This document shows positions 1-8,913 of a stretch of DNA of 50,372 nucleotides, piece by piece. The notes beneath the pieces were generated by a model. That model was not told where the DNA came from, made no database searches, and saw nothing but the letters and a program-made list of their open reading frames with translations. Source of the DNA: SM23-62 sp964575235 (GTDB lineage: Bacteria; Bacteroidota; Bacteroidia; Bacteroidales; SM23-62); the NCBI GenBank assembly GCA_964575235.1, contig CAZNQG010000008.1:1-50372 (forward strand), given 5' to 3'. How positions within the stretch are numbered: the first letter of the stretch is position 1; every line of letters begins with the position of its first letter. The position numbers and the translations under genes were made by a program.

Positions 1-861
1 CTTTCTCTTTTATTTTTTCAACAAGCTAATTTTACAGAAACAAAGTTACGTGGCCGCCGGGAAGCCAATAAGCAGGGAGTCAGACAACAACAGGTTGAAA
101 AAGATTATATTATATCCTGGGTTTTATTTGGAGTATGTAATCATGATCTTTTAAAGAAGGCCTTAATATTTAAAGGAGGGACCTGTATTAAGAAGGTCCA
201 TGTTGAAGATTACCGGTATTCTGAGGATATGGATTTTACGCTTCACCCGGATTTAGAACAGGAAACACGGGATGAAAAATTATATGCTGCTTTCAATGAA
301 GTTTTTACGGCAATTAAAGAGACAGCCAATATAGACCTTTCCATACCAGAGGAATCAAAGGAAGTCCATCAGTCGGGTGGGATAAAATTCTTCATTAATT
401 ACATTGGTCCGTTAGGTGGAAAAGGCGATCGTGTAAAAACAGATATCTCGAAAGGGGAAAAGCTTGAATTCGATGTAAAAAGGTTAAATATGTTGAACCG
501 GTATTCGGATATTGCTGAAGAAGATGAAGTGACCATTCAATGCTATGGCCTGGAAGAAATGGTTATCGAAAAGATGGTTGCCCTGATGGGAAGGACCATA
601 CCGAGGGATTTATATGATTTTGAGTATCTGACCAATACATTGGGGGTCGAATTGCAGGATGTATTTTATGAATTTCAACGCAAAGCTGAACACAAGGGGC
701 ACAATCCATCGGAGTTTATACGGAAGGTTAATGAGAAGGAACAAATTCTTGAAAAAACATGGAACGTAAATCTTATCCAACAGATCAAGGATCTAAGGAA
801 ATTCAAGGATGTATGGCGGGATTTCCAGAAACAACTTCGGAAGTTCGAAAAATGCACCTGA
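1..861 (+). CDS. AbiEii/AbiGii-type nucleotidyltransferase toxin, 5'-truncated by window edge
   Basis: The reading frame is open from base 1 to the TGA at 859-861, with no ATG before 229, so the true start lies upstream of the window. The ATG at 229 would cut the protein inside its key motif. Residues encoded at about 166-240 read FKGGT, then K(K/V)H, then YRYSEDMDF. This is the classic GG(T/S)-K-RFSED(L/M)DF nucleotidyltransferase signature of AbiEii (COG2253). Family knowledge: AbiEii is the toxin of a type IV toxin-antitoxin and phage abortive-infection system, and its AbiEi antitoxin gene usually lies just upstream, here outside the window. The catalytic S-E-D-x-D segment looks intact. 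The gene is visibly more AT-rich than everything after about 980, which suggests acquisition by transfer. Confidence 0.85.
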   Translation, partial: LSLLFFQQANFTETKLRGRREANKQGVRQQQVEKDYIISWVLFGVCNHDLLKKALIFKGGTCIKKVHVEDYRYSEDMDFTLHPDLEQETRDEKLYAAFNEVFTAIKETANIDLSIPEESKEVHQSGGIKFFINYIGPLGGKGDRVKTDISKGEKLEFDVKRLNMLNRYSDIAEEDEVTIQCYGLEEMVIEKMVALMGRTIPRDLYDFEYLTNTLGVELQDVFYEFQRKAEHKGHNPSEFIRKVNEKEQILEKTWNVNLIQQIKDLRKFKDVWRDFQKQLRKFEKCT

Positions 862-983
862 GGTACACTTGCATTTATATAACAGGAATCTACACAGGAG
901 GAATTTTCGAAGGATTATTCATAACTTACCCAGGAGAAACCCGGTTATAGGAATATACCGGCTAATCCTAAATCCATGAAGTT

Positions 984-3900
984 ATGAAATCATTCTATGC
1001 ATCGAACCTGAAAATAGAATTCTTCCTTTTCATGGCATTGATCGTTCTTTCCGGCCTGCCTTCCCGGGCCCAGAATGCGCCGTACAACCTCAGGTGCATG
1101 GATAAGGCAGACCCGGTGGGCACGGATGACAGGCCCTGGTTCGGCTGGTACATGGACGATCCGGATGATGATGAAATACAGACCGCGTACCAGGTGCTGG
1201 TGGCATCCTCGGCGGAGCTACTGAACGAATCGGATGCAGACATGTGGAACAGCGATACGGTGCATTCCGGGATGCAGAACTATGTATTTTACGAGGGGGA
1301 TTCCCTGTCGGCAGGGTCGCGCTATTACTGGAAAGTGCGGATATGGGATAAAGACGGACACGACAGCCCGTTTTCGGATGCTGCAACCTTCGAGACGGGA
1401 TTGCTGACGAACGGTGACTGGTCGGGGGCCCGGTGGATCAGAAGGCAGACGTCGGACCGCGACGACTATACCTATTACCGGAAGGAATTTGACGTATCCG
1501 ATACAACCGTCGAGAGGGCTACCGTATACGTTGCCGCGGTGCACGAATTTCACTTGTACCTGAACGGCAGCCTGGTCGGGAAAGGCCCGGGCTATCATTA
1601 CCCCCAGTACCAGTACTACAATGCTTTTGATATCACCGGTAAGGTTTTACAGGGTTCTGAAAATCTCTTTGCCTGCCTTACGCACTATTATTACAAGGGA
1701 CAGGGAAGGCCGGAGAGTGCAAGGGGTTTGATTCTGAAGGCAGTCATCGAATATGCCGATTCCACCCAGCTGGTCATCGGAACGGATTCCACCTGGAAAC
1801 AGACCCGGGCGGAAGCCTGGCTATCCGGCCAGTCAACCCGCAACGGCGAAGGTGTCGGCTACATCGAGAAGATCGATGCATCAAAGATCTTAACGGACTG
1901 GAATACATCGGCCTTCAACGATTCCTCGTGGTCCCCCACCGTTGAGATCGGCACGCATCCCGTTGATCCGTGGACCGGGAACCTTCAGCCGAACCTTGCC
2001 CGCCTGGTGGAAAAAAAGATCATCCCGGTATCGGTATCCAACATCGATGTCGGGAAATACGTGATCGACCTCGGGAAAGTATACGCCGGTGTTCCCAGGA
2101 TAACTTTTTCCGGGGGCGATCCCGGCACGCTGGTCAAAACCAGGGGAGGTTATACCCTGGAGGAGAACGGGACGGTTTCCGACAAGACGGATCAGCAGAC
2201 CAACATGCTCAATTACTTTATCCTGGACGGGGGCACTGCCGTGTTCCAGCCCTTTGTGTACCTCGGGATGCGTTACCTGCAGGTTGAAAACTCGCCCATC
2301 GCCCTGACCGCCGATAACTGCAGGTTCATCAGCAGGCATTACGAGCTGGATCCCGGCCGGTCCGATTTCCAGTCATCCCATTACATGCTGAAGAAGGTGT
2401 GGGACCTGATGAAGCATTCGCTCATCCTGGGGGCCCAGGAAAGTTTCGTGGACACGCCCACCCGGGAGAAGGGAGGTTTTCTGGGGGATTCATGGTCCAT
2501 CGGGGTCCCGGCCATGACGACCATGGGGGACCGCATCCTGAACCTGCGCATACTGCTTGAGTTCCTGGACTCGCAGGACCAGTACTGGCCCGACGGAAGG
2601 CTGAACGCCGTGTACCCGAACGGGGACGGGAAGCGAGATATACCCGACTATACGCAAATGTACCCCGTATGGACCTGGGATTATTACATGCAGACGGGAA
2701 ACAAGGCGTTTCTGCGCGACAATTACAACCGGATCAAAAAGGTCGCGGATTACGTGGATGCATACCGCAATGAATCGACCGGTCTGATCCATAACCTGGC
2801 CGGGGGAAGCTCAGCCTACCTGTACGGCATCGTCGACTGGCCGGCCCAGATGCGGTACGGCTACGATATGACGGTCGAATCACGCACCGTCATCGACGCC
2901 TACGCTTACATGGATTTCGAGGTCATCGCCAGGATCGCCGAGGTGCTCGACAGTACGGATGACCGGGAGACATACCACCAGAAAGCCCTCGATATGATGG
3001 ATGCCATGAACGACCTGCTGATCAACGACCGGGGGGTTTATGTGGACGGACTGAACTCCGACCTTTCGCAGAGCGACCACGTCTCCCAGCAGGCCAACAT
3101 GTTCCCCATGGCAATGGGACTGGTGCCGGAGCAGTACCGGGACTCCGTCGTTGCCGAGATCAAGGATCAGCAGATGAGTTCGGGGATGGTAACCCTGCGA
3201 TGGCTGCCGGAGGCCATCGGGCAGGCGGACGAGGGACCTCACCTGGTGAAGTTATATACGAATACAGAATGGGACGGCTGGGCCAAGACCATTTCCCTCG
3301 GGGGAACCGCCACCTGGGAATCCTGGGATGCCATTACCAACGAGCAGAGCATGTCGCACCCCTGGGGAGCGTCCGGGTTACTGGGCATGCAGCAGTATAT
3401 CCTGGGAATACAAGCCCTGAAACCCCAGCATGAGCTGATCCGGGTAAAACCCCTGGACTTTAAACAGAGGCTGAGCCATGTAAACGGGACCCTTCCCACC
3501 GACCGGGGGGATATTTCCATAAGCTGGACCAGGAGCGATACGCTTTTTTCAATGACCCTGACCATCCCCGACAACGTAACCGCTGAGGTATACGTCCCGG
3601 CAAGCGGAACCATAGGGACCATGGTGTGGGTCGACGATGTGACAACCAGCGGTACCGGGGAGGGGAACTACATCTATGTCGGCGAAATAGGTTCCGGCGA
3701 GCATACCTTCAAGCGCGCTGCCGTGAAAGAGGAACCGGCCGTTTCGGATCAACCGGTGGATGCCCTGCACGACATCCGGATGTATCCGAACCCGGCTTCC
3801 GGCAAGATCCTGGTTGATCTGGGCAGGGAGAATCCTTCGGTGAATATCAGGATCCAGGATATAACCGGTTCAACCGTAGCCGAGAGATCTTACACCAACA

Positions 3901-4007
3901 CCCAGTTCTGTGATGTGGGACTGGAAGGGATGAAGCAGGGCATATTTTTTATCACCGTGACCAACCATAACAACGAACAGGCCACCCTGAAACTGGTTAA
4001 GTATTAA
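984..4007 (+). CDS. Secreted alpha-L-rhamnosidase (GH78) with T9SS sorting domain
   Basis: A 1007-residue protein expected to release terminal alpha-L-rhamnose from plant or algal glycans by inverting hydrolysis. A signal peptide covers about residues 1-29 (hydrophobic run, then SRAQ). An N-terminal fibronectin-like domain (about 33-135, ending in a YYWKVRIWD-type motif) is typical of bacterial rhamnosidases. It is followed by carbohydrate-binding beta domains and the (alpha/alpha)6 barrel from about 460. The GH78 acid motif is visible as DTPTREKGG with E495 as candidate general acid, and TWESWD with E779 as candidate base. The tail from about 935 starts with MYPNP and ends in LVKY, a type A T9SS domain, so the enzyme is probably cell-surface or secreted. 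No SusC/SusD pair is adjacent. Confidence 0.9.
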   Translation: MKSFYASNLKIEFFLFMALIVLSGLPSRAQNAPYNLRCMDKADPVGTDDRPWFGWYMDDPDDDEIQTAYQVLVASSAELLNESDADMWNSDTVHSGMQNYVFYEGDSLSAGSRYYWKVRIWDKDGHDSPFSDAATFETGLLTNGDWSGARWIRRQTSDRDDYTYYRKEFDVSDTTVERATVYVAAVHEFHLYLNGSLVGKGPGYHYPQYQYYNAFDITGKVLQGSENLFACLTHYYYKGQGRPESARGLILKAVIEYADSTQLVIGTDSTWKQTRAEAWLSGQSTRNGEGVGYIEKIDASKILTDWNTSAFNDSSWSPTVEIGTHPVDPWTGNLQPNLARLVEKKIIPVSVSNIDVGKYVIDLGKVYAGVPRITFSGGDPGTLVKTRGGYTLEENGTVSDKTDQQTNMLNYFILDGGTAVFQPFVYLGMRYLQVENSPIALTADNCRFISRHYELDPGRSDFQSSHYMLKKVWDLMKHSLILGAQESFVDTPTREKGGFLGDSWSIGVPAMTTMGDRILNLRILLEFLDSQDQYWPDGRLNAVYPNGDGKRDIPDYTQMYPVWTWDYYMQTGNKAFLRDNYNRIKKVADYVDAYRNESTGLIHNLAGGSSAYLYGIVDWPAQMRYGYDMTVESRTVIDAYAYMDFEVIARIAEVLDSTDDRETYHQKALDMMDAMNDLLINDRGVYVDGLNSDLSQSDHVSQQANMFPMAMGLVPEQYRDSVVAEIKDQQMSSGMVTLRWLPEAIGQADEGPHLVKLYTNTEWDGWAKTISLGGTATWESWDAITNEQSMSHPWGASGLLGMQQYILGIQALKPQHELIRVKPLDFKQRLSHVNGTLPTDRGDISISWTRSDTLFSMTLTIPDNVTAEVYVPASGTIGTMVWVDDVTTSGTGEGNYIYVGEIGSGEHTFKRAAVKEEPAVSDQPVDALHDIRMYPNPASGKILVDLGRENPSVNIRIQDITGSTVAERSYTNTQFCDVGLEGMKQGIFFITVTNHNNEQATLKLVKY

Positions 4008-4029
4008 TCCGGGCCGGATTCATCACCCC

Positions 4030-4533
4030 ATGCAGGCGGCCCCCTTGCAGGTGACTTTTATATTTTTAAAATCCTTACTGCAGCGCATCTGGGCCACGCT
4101 CCTGGCCCTGGGAGCGGGCTTCCTGTTCTTCCGCACGATCTGGCTGACCGCGCACGGGTACACGGAAAGGTACACCTGGTGGGTGGCCTTCCTGCTGGTG
4201 GTGGAAATGCTCGTCGACCTTTCCTGTATGATTGCCTCCATCCGCTGGTGGATCCAAAGCGACAGCATCGCGGCCCGCCGGCTTACCCTGCGCCTGACCG
4301 TGGCGATCGTGTTCCTGCACGCCGTACGGGTGGCGATCTTCGTGGTGGGCTGCATCGGCCCCTGGACCGCCTGGGACGTCCGGCCCGAGTACCGGGCGGA
4401 ACGCGCCTCGACGTGGACCTGGACAGGCTTCTGGATCGCATCCATCGGGGCGGTCACATCCCTCCTGGTCGTCCTGGCCGTTTGGTTTGTAATGAGGCGC
4501 AACAGGCAGAAATCCGCGGAAAATCCTGCTTGA
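4030..4533 (+). CDS. Small predicted four-helix membrane protein, unknown function
   Basis: A 167-residue protein with four hydrophobic segments at about residues 18-36, 46-68, 84-109 and 133-156. It has a basic tail (MRRNRQK) and aromatic residues at the membrane edges (WW, TWTWTG). The hydrophobicity pattern fits a real inner-membrane protein, and the opposite-strand frames here read as low-complexity shadows. It starts 22 bases after the rhamnosidase stop and could be transcribed with it. I do not recognise the family and see no catalytic motif. It converges on the ABC permease gene. Confidence 0.6.
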   Translation: MQAAPLQVTFIFLKSLLQRIWATLLALGAGFLFFRTIWLTAHGYTERYTWWVAFLLVVEMLVDLSCMIASIRWWIQSDSIAARRLTLRLTVAIVFLHAVRVAIFVVGCIGPWTAWDVRPEYRAERASTWTWTGFWIASIGAVTSLLVVLAVWFVMRRNRQKSAENPA

Positions 4534-4545
4534 CTGTGCAAGTTT

Positions 4546-4560
4546 GCCCCTGGAAGGGGC
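4546..4560. terminator. Short GC hairpin between convergent genes
   Basis: GCCCCT-GGA-AGGGGC is a perfect 6-bp stem with a 3-base loop, lying in the 47-base gap between the convergent genes ending at 4533 and 4581. There is no clear T-tract on either side, so a terminator role is inferred only from position. Confidence 0.35.
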
Positions 4561-4580
4561 GCGGTTCAGGACGGTAACGA

Positions 4581-6869
4581 TTACTCGTAACGCAGGGAGT
4601 CCGCGGGATTGCCGCGGGCGGCGCGCCAGGTCTGCCAGCTGATGGTCAGGACGGCGACAAGCAGGGAGGCTGCGGCGGCCAGGGCGAAGATCCACCAGTC
4701 CAGCCCGGTCCGGTAAGCGAAGCTGTCCAGCCAGCGGCGCATGAAATACCATCCTGCGGGGATCCCCAGCAGGATCCCGATGAATACGAACTTCAGGAAG
4801 TCCAGGTTGAGCAGGCGGAGGATGCGGGCCGTGTCGGCGCCGTGGACCTTGCGGATGCCGATCTCGCGGGTGCGCCTGCGGGTGCTGTACTCGGCCATGC
4901 CGAACAGTCCCATGCAGGACAGGATCACGGCTACGACGGACAGCAGGCGGATGGAGCGGGCGCGCATTTCTTCCTGCCGGTAGTGCGAACCGAGCCAGAC
5001 GTCGTAGAACTCGTAGGAAAAGGCAAAGCCGGGCGCCTGTTTTTCGAAGATCTTCCGCATGCTTTCCAGGATTGCCGCCACGTCACCCGGGTGAAGCCGG
5101 ACATTCAGGTGCGAGATGTCCCTTTCGTTCCAGACCTGCAGGTTCCCGATGGGCTGGTAAAGGTCCTTGAAATGGAAATCACCGATGACCCCGATGACCT
5201 GGCTGCCGAAGATCCTCCTGTTTTCCGCCGAATCCCAGCCGCCGAGCTCGTCGAGCATGGTCTTGTTGATCAGGCAAACGCTCGGTTCTTCCCCCTCCCT
5301 GATGTTCCTTCCGTACAGGAGCCCGAGCTGGAAGGTTTCCAGGAAGCGGTGGTCGGAAGCGATGTGCGAGGCATCCAGCCCGTTCGAACTCGAGTAGTTC
5401 TGGATGGCGCCCGGGGTCCCGTGCGTGGGACAGGCGCTTTTGACGCCGGCCAGCTTGGTGATCTCATCCAGCAGTACCGGCACGTAGGGCTTTATGCGCC
5501 AGTGCACGGGGATCCTCACCAGGAGTTCCGTGTTGTATCCCAGGTCCTTGCTCCGCACGTAGCGCACCTGTTTGACCAGGGTGACCAGGCAGACGATCAG
5601 GGTGATCATGGCCGTAAACTGGATGACCGTAAGGAACCATCGTACGTCGAAGGAGCCGCGGATGCGGACGACCTGCTTCAGGAGCATCTGGCCCGGCTGC
5701 AGCCTCAGGACGGCCATGGCCGGGTAGAGTCCCGAAAGAACGGTGATGCCCGCGATGCCGGCCGCTGCCAGGAGCAGGGTTGCCGGTTCCTGCAACAGGC
5801 CGGATACCTTTATCTCTTTCCCGAGGATATCGCTGAACGCGGGCTTGAAAAGGACGGTCAGGACCAGGGCCAGGATAAGGGCCAGCAGTACCTGGATGAG
5901 CGCCTCGCGCAGGAATTGTGTGACAAGCTGGTAGCGTTCGGCCCCGAAAACCTGCCTTACACCCAGCTCGTGCAGCCTCCCGGTGCTCTGGGCAACGGCC
6001 AGGTTGATGTAATTGAACACGGCGAGCAAAAGGATGACCAGGGCCAGCCAGCCCAGCAACCGGATCAGCCGGACGTTGGCATGCTCGAGGTTGTCGTGGG
6101 GGACGCTTATATCGAAATACACCTCCCGGAAAGGCTGGAGCCGGTATTCTCCTTCCAGCCAGTCCATATCGAAGAGGTCGATGGTTTCGGAGAGCGGTTT
6201 TTCCAGCTCCGCGGGATCGGCGCCCGGCTGGAGCTTCAGGAAGGCCTTGTAGAGATAAACATCCTGCGTCGGGGTGGAGGAGCGGCTGTATCGGACCTTC
6301 AGATCCGTGCTGCAGAACATTTCCCCCTTCAGGGAGCTTTTTTCCGGAAGGTCCCTCACCAGGGCCGCCACGCGGACATCCTCCCTGTGGGATACGTTCA
6401 GGATCTGCCCGATGGGATTTTCATCCCCGAAGATCCGCCGGGCGCAGCTCTCGGTCAGCACGACCCGGTAGGGATCGGCAAAGACGTTTTCCGTAATTCC
6501 CCCGGTGAAGGAGAGCGAAAAAACCTCGAAAAAGCTTTCGTCCGTATTTACGATCCGGACCGTATGGTTCTCGTTGTTCCGGAGTACGGGCTCATCACCG
6601 ATGTACACGTTGGTGGCGGCAAGGACCTGTGGGAACTCCGCCTCGATCTGCGTCCGGGCCTTTTCGGGGACAAAGGTCGCATTCTGCGAATGGACGATCC
6701 GGTAAATCCGGTCCAGGTCCGGGATGGACCGGTCGTATTGTTTTTCGGCCCGGATGAAGGACAGCAGGAGGATGACGATGGCCAGGCTAACGGAAAACCC
6801 GCCGATGGATATCAGGCTGAGGAGTTTGTTGCGGGAAAGGATCCTGAAATAAACGCCGGGAAATTTCAT
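4581..6869 (-). CDS. FtsX/MacB-type ABC transporter permease
   Basis: A 762-residue inner-membrane permease of the FtsX/MacB_PCD family common in Bacteroidota, with two core repeats. The first membrane helix is at about residues 17-40. A periplasmic domain of about 230 residues follows, then a three-helix FtsX block at about 270-385. A second helix near 417-437, a second periplasmic domain, and a final FtsX block at about 645-755 complete it. The end reads NPADSLRYE, a usual terminus for these permeases, and the motif TREIGIRKVHGA before the last FtsX block is also typical. No ATPase gene is adjacent, so a partner would be encoded elsewhere. Members export peptides, antibiotics or lipoproteins; the substrate cannot be read from sequence. 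The unknown secreted gene at 7055-8668 lies upstream on the same strand. Confidence 0.85.
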   Translation of the reverse strand: MKFPGVYFRILSRNKLLSLISIGGFSVSLAIVILLLSFIRAEKQYDRSIPDLDRIYRIVHSQNATFVPEKARTQIEAEFPQVLAATNVYIGDEPVLRNNENHTVRIVNTDESFFEVFSLSFTGGITENVFADPYRVVLTESCARRIFGDENPIGQILNVSHREDVRVAALVRDLPEKSSLKGEMFCSTDLKVRYSRSSTPTQDVYLYKAFLKLQPGADPAELEKPLSETIDLFDMDWLEGEYRLQPFREVYFDISVPHDNLEHANVRLIRLLGWLALVILLLAVFNYINLAVAQSTGRLHELGVRQVFGAERYQLVTQFLREALIQVLLALILALVLTVLFKPAFSDILGKEIKVSGLLQEPATLLLAAAGIAGITVLSGLYPAMAVLRLQPGQMLLKQVVRIRGSFDVRWFLTVIQFTAMITLIVCLVTLVKQVRYVRSKDLGYNTELLVRIPVHWRIKPYVPVLLDEITKLAGVKSACPTHGTPGAIQNYSSSNGLDASHIASDHRFLETFQLGLLYGRNIREGEEPSVCLINKTMLDELGGWDSAENRRIFGSQVIGVIGDFHFKDLYQPIGNLQVWNERDISHLNVRLHPGDVAAILESMRKIFEKQAPGFAFSYEFYDVWLGSHYRQEEMRARSIRLLSVVAVILSCMGLFGMAEYSTRRRTREIGIRKVHGADTARILRLLNLDFLKFVFIGILLGIPAGWYFMRRWLDSFAYRTGLDWWIFALAAAASLLVAVLTISWQTWRAARGNPADSLRYE

Positions 6870-7054
6870 AGGTCAGGGGCGTTGCCGGAGGCCCGGGTGT
6901 TTCCGGAGGTCCGGGGTGAACGGGATTAAAGATAAGGGATAAAACCGAATTCCCGCGTTAACGCCGGGTTAATGCCCGGGGATGAATCCTTTTGGCAATG
7001 CCGGTAAAACCGCAAGCGCTGTGAAGACCCGCATGAATTACAAGGGTCACGACA

Positions 7055-8668
7055 TCACTCCTTTGCTGTCAATCCGTCGCTCAGTTTCGTTTTGCCCAGG
7101 TTATAGACAATGCCTGCATACCAGGAAATGCCGGTATTGGTCGTTACGGGAACGTTGGAATCGATCTCGTAAACATCGCCCTCTTCGTACCCGTGCCTGA
7201 GCACCTGCCGCCACCCGAAAACGCCGCCCGCCGTAATACCTACCCTTTGTTCCCGGCCGAAAAGGAAATTCACGCCAAGCAGGATCTGGGGATTGACGGA
7301 TTCCTTGTTGAAAGGCAATGCGGTTCCCACCGAAACACCCGAAGAGACCACGCTGCAGAAGCGGTAGTTGACGTTTACCGTAGTGCCGACGGACAGGCTG
7401 AGGGCCTTGGGATTTTCGAGCATGATAACGTTACGGGTGGTATCGCCCACACTATCCCTTTTCAGGTAATATTTCTCGTCGGCCAGCCCGGACAAGAACA
7501 ATCCCGCGCTCACATCGATCTTCAGTCCCCGCACATCCAGGTCGTAATCGATGTCGAACCCGCTTCCCGAGCCGCTGATCCTGGGATCGCGCCTGAAGTT
7601 GACACGCAGGATATCCGCGTTCCTGCCATTCACGTAAAGCGGATACTGCCGCAGCACCGTATTCGCGGCTGCCCTTTGAAGCCCGGACAGGGTAACCGCC
7701 ATGGTATCCAGGCGGTCCAGGAATTCGGCCCTGAGCGAATCGCTGTTTCCTTTTATAGAGATCCTGTCCCGGTCAACTTCAGGGATCCTGCTCCAGTTCT
7801 GCCGGGCCCAGAAGGTGAAGTCTGCCCTGGTATTCTTATAATCGTATATGCCGAAGTCCCGGAGGCCTTCGTTCCCTGCCCGGATGAAGGCATTCAGCGA
7901 TTCCCCGTTGATGCATTCGGCATCCGCCAGTTCGTTCTTCTTCCATGTGGCCGAGTTCATCGTCCTGTAAAGGTTGTTCAGCGGGATGGTATCTAGTTTG
8001 GCAGTGTCTTTCGCTTCCTTAGTGACCGTTTCTCTAACTTTTTCCTCAGGTTTTTCTTTAGTTTCCGCCTCGACATGGTAGGCTATGGTCTCGGAACCGA
8101 CGTTGTATTTGTATTTCAGGATATTGGCATTGCGGACCTCGACGATAAGCTGCTCCCGGGGCCAGATGAACCGGCCTTTCCTGCGCCTGTTCCTTGCATC
8201 GATCAGATAGGAATCCTTCGAACACTCGTCGAACACCAGCAGGGCCGTTCCCTTCTTGTTATAAACCCGGCGGAGCCGTTCCTTATCTTTACTACAGGAT
8301 TCTTCGATTGTAGCTGTGGCAGCCGGAACCGATTTTTCATCGCATGTATCTTTAACCTGAAGCTTTATTGTGGCTTTATCCCATTTACAATCGGCCTTGT
8401 TGAAGTAGGATAATTTTTCTGTTGTATCATTCTCTGAAAGGTCCATGCGCTTTCTTTTGGTTCGAAAAATCCCATCGCAATCCTTAAAGACAAACCTGGG
8501 TTTTTTTCTTATTCCTTTCAGGGTCTTATAGTCCTGTTCATTCAGATTATGACAGATAACGGTATCACTCGTAAGATCTTTGCTATGGTAATATACGGTA
8601 ACGCTCTGTGCCAGCCCCACAGGCGCTGCCGTGCACAGCAGTAAGAAGACGATGACTGCTTTTTTCAT
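7055..8668 (-). CDS. Secreted protein of unknown function with cysteine-spaced N-terminal half and possible C-terminal barrel
   Basis: A 537-residue protein with a clear signal peptide (MKKAVIVF start, cleavage near residue 20 after LAQ). The N-terminal 160 residues are charged and carry regularly spaced cysteines (in VICHN, KDCDG, ADCKW, DTCDE, EESCS, DECSK), suggesting disulfides or repeats. A lysine/glutamate-rich linker at about 205-225 (KEKPEEKVRETVTKEAKD) separates this from the rest. The C-terminal part from about 370 alternates polar and hydrophobic residues with glycines (VSAGLFLSGL, VGTTVNVNYRF, AGIVYNLGKTKL), consistent with an outer-membrane beta-barrel half. I do not recognise the family. 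A start at 8668 is supported by the signal peptide. Confidence 0.7.
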   Translation of the reverse strand: MKKAVIVFLLLCTAAPVGLAQSVTVYYHSKDLTSDTVICHNLNEQDYKTLKGIRKKPRFVFKDCDGIFRTKRKRMDLSENDTTEKLSYFNKADCKWDKATIKLQVKDTCDEKSVPAATATIEESCSKDKERLRRVYNKKGTALLVFDECSKDSYLIDARNRRRKGRFIWPREQLIVEVRNANILKYKYNVGSETIAYHVEAETKEKPEEKVRETVTKEAKDTAKLDTIPLNNLYRTMNSATWKKNELADAECINGESLNAFIRAGNEGLRDFGIYDYKNTRADFTFWARQNWSRIPEVDRDRISIKGNSDSLRAEFLDRLDTMAVTLSGLQRAAANTVLRQYPLYVNGRNADILRVNFRRDPRISGSGSGFDIDYDLDVRGLKIDVSAGLFLSGLADEKYYLKRDSVGDTTRNVIMLENPKALSLSVGTTVNVNYRFCSVVSSGVSVGTALPFNKESVNPQILLGVNFLFGREQRVGITAGGVFGWRQVLRHGYEEGDVYEIDSNVPVTTNTGISWYAGIVYNLGKTKLSDGLTAKE

Positions 8669-8687
8669 TGGTGGTATGATTTAGAGT

Positions 8688-8718
8688 TAAACATAATGGT
8701 CGGAGCATATGCGGGCAT
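8688..8718 (-). promoter_or_regulatory. Possible Bacteroidota-type promoter for the secreted protein at 7055-8668
   Basis: On the minus strand TATGTTTA (8695-8688) resembles the -7 consensus TAnnTTTG, with ATG in place of TTG 20 bases upstream. It would give a leader of about 13 bases. Only the -7 box is a good match. Confidence 0.3.
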
Positions 8719-8913
8719 TCGCACCGGATCGCATCGTGAACGCGCAAGTTCTTCCGTAAAACATGCACCCCTTTTATGTTTAATCGGAAAAAAGCAAAAA
8801 GGTAGCCGGGTAAAAACGGATTTTAACATTTGGATCCCTTGATTAAGGTCAACGGCGAAGGCATATCGTGCATCCGTAAAAAATCTCTAAATTTAGGTTT
8901 ATTGCATTCCAGC

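Noticed and set aside
4842..6929. Long plus-strand frame (695 codons) opposite the ABC permease
   Set aside because: It is an antisense shadow of a clear FtsX-type permease. Its sequence is Asp/Gln/Gly/Val-rich without hydrophobic core or domain, as expected from GC-rich third positions.
6955..6964. GCGTTAACGC 10-bp palindrome in the gap at 6870-7054
   Set aside because: Short, and not placed near a start codon on either strand; no support for a regulatory role.
8830..8913. Upstream TTG start for the TonB-dependent receptor
   Set aside because: It adds 28 residues that disrupt the signal peptide that begins at the ATG at 8914.
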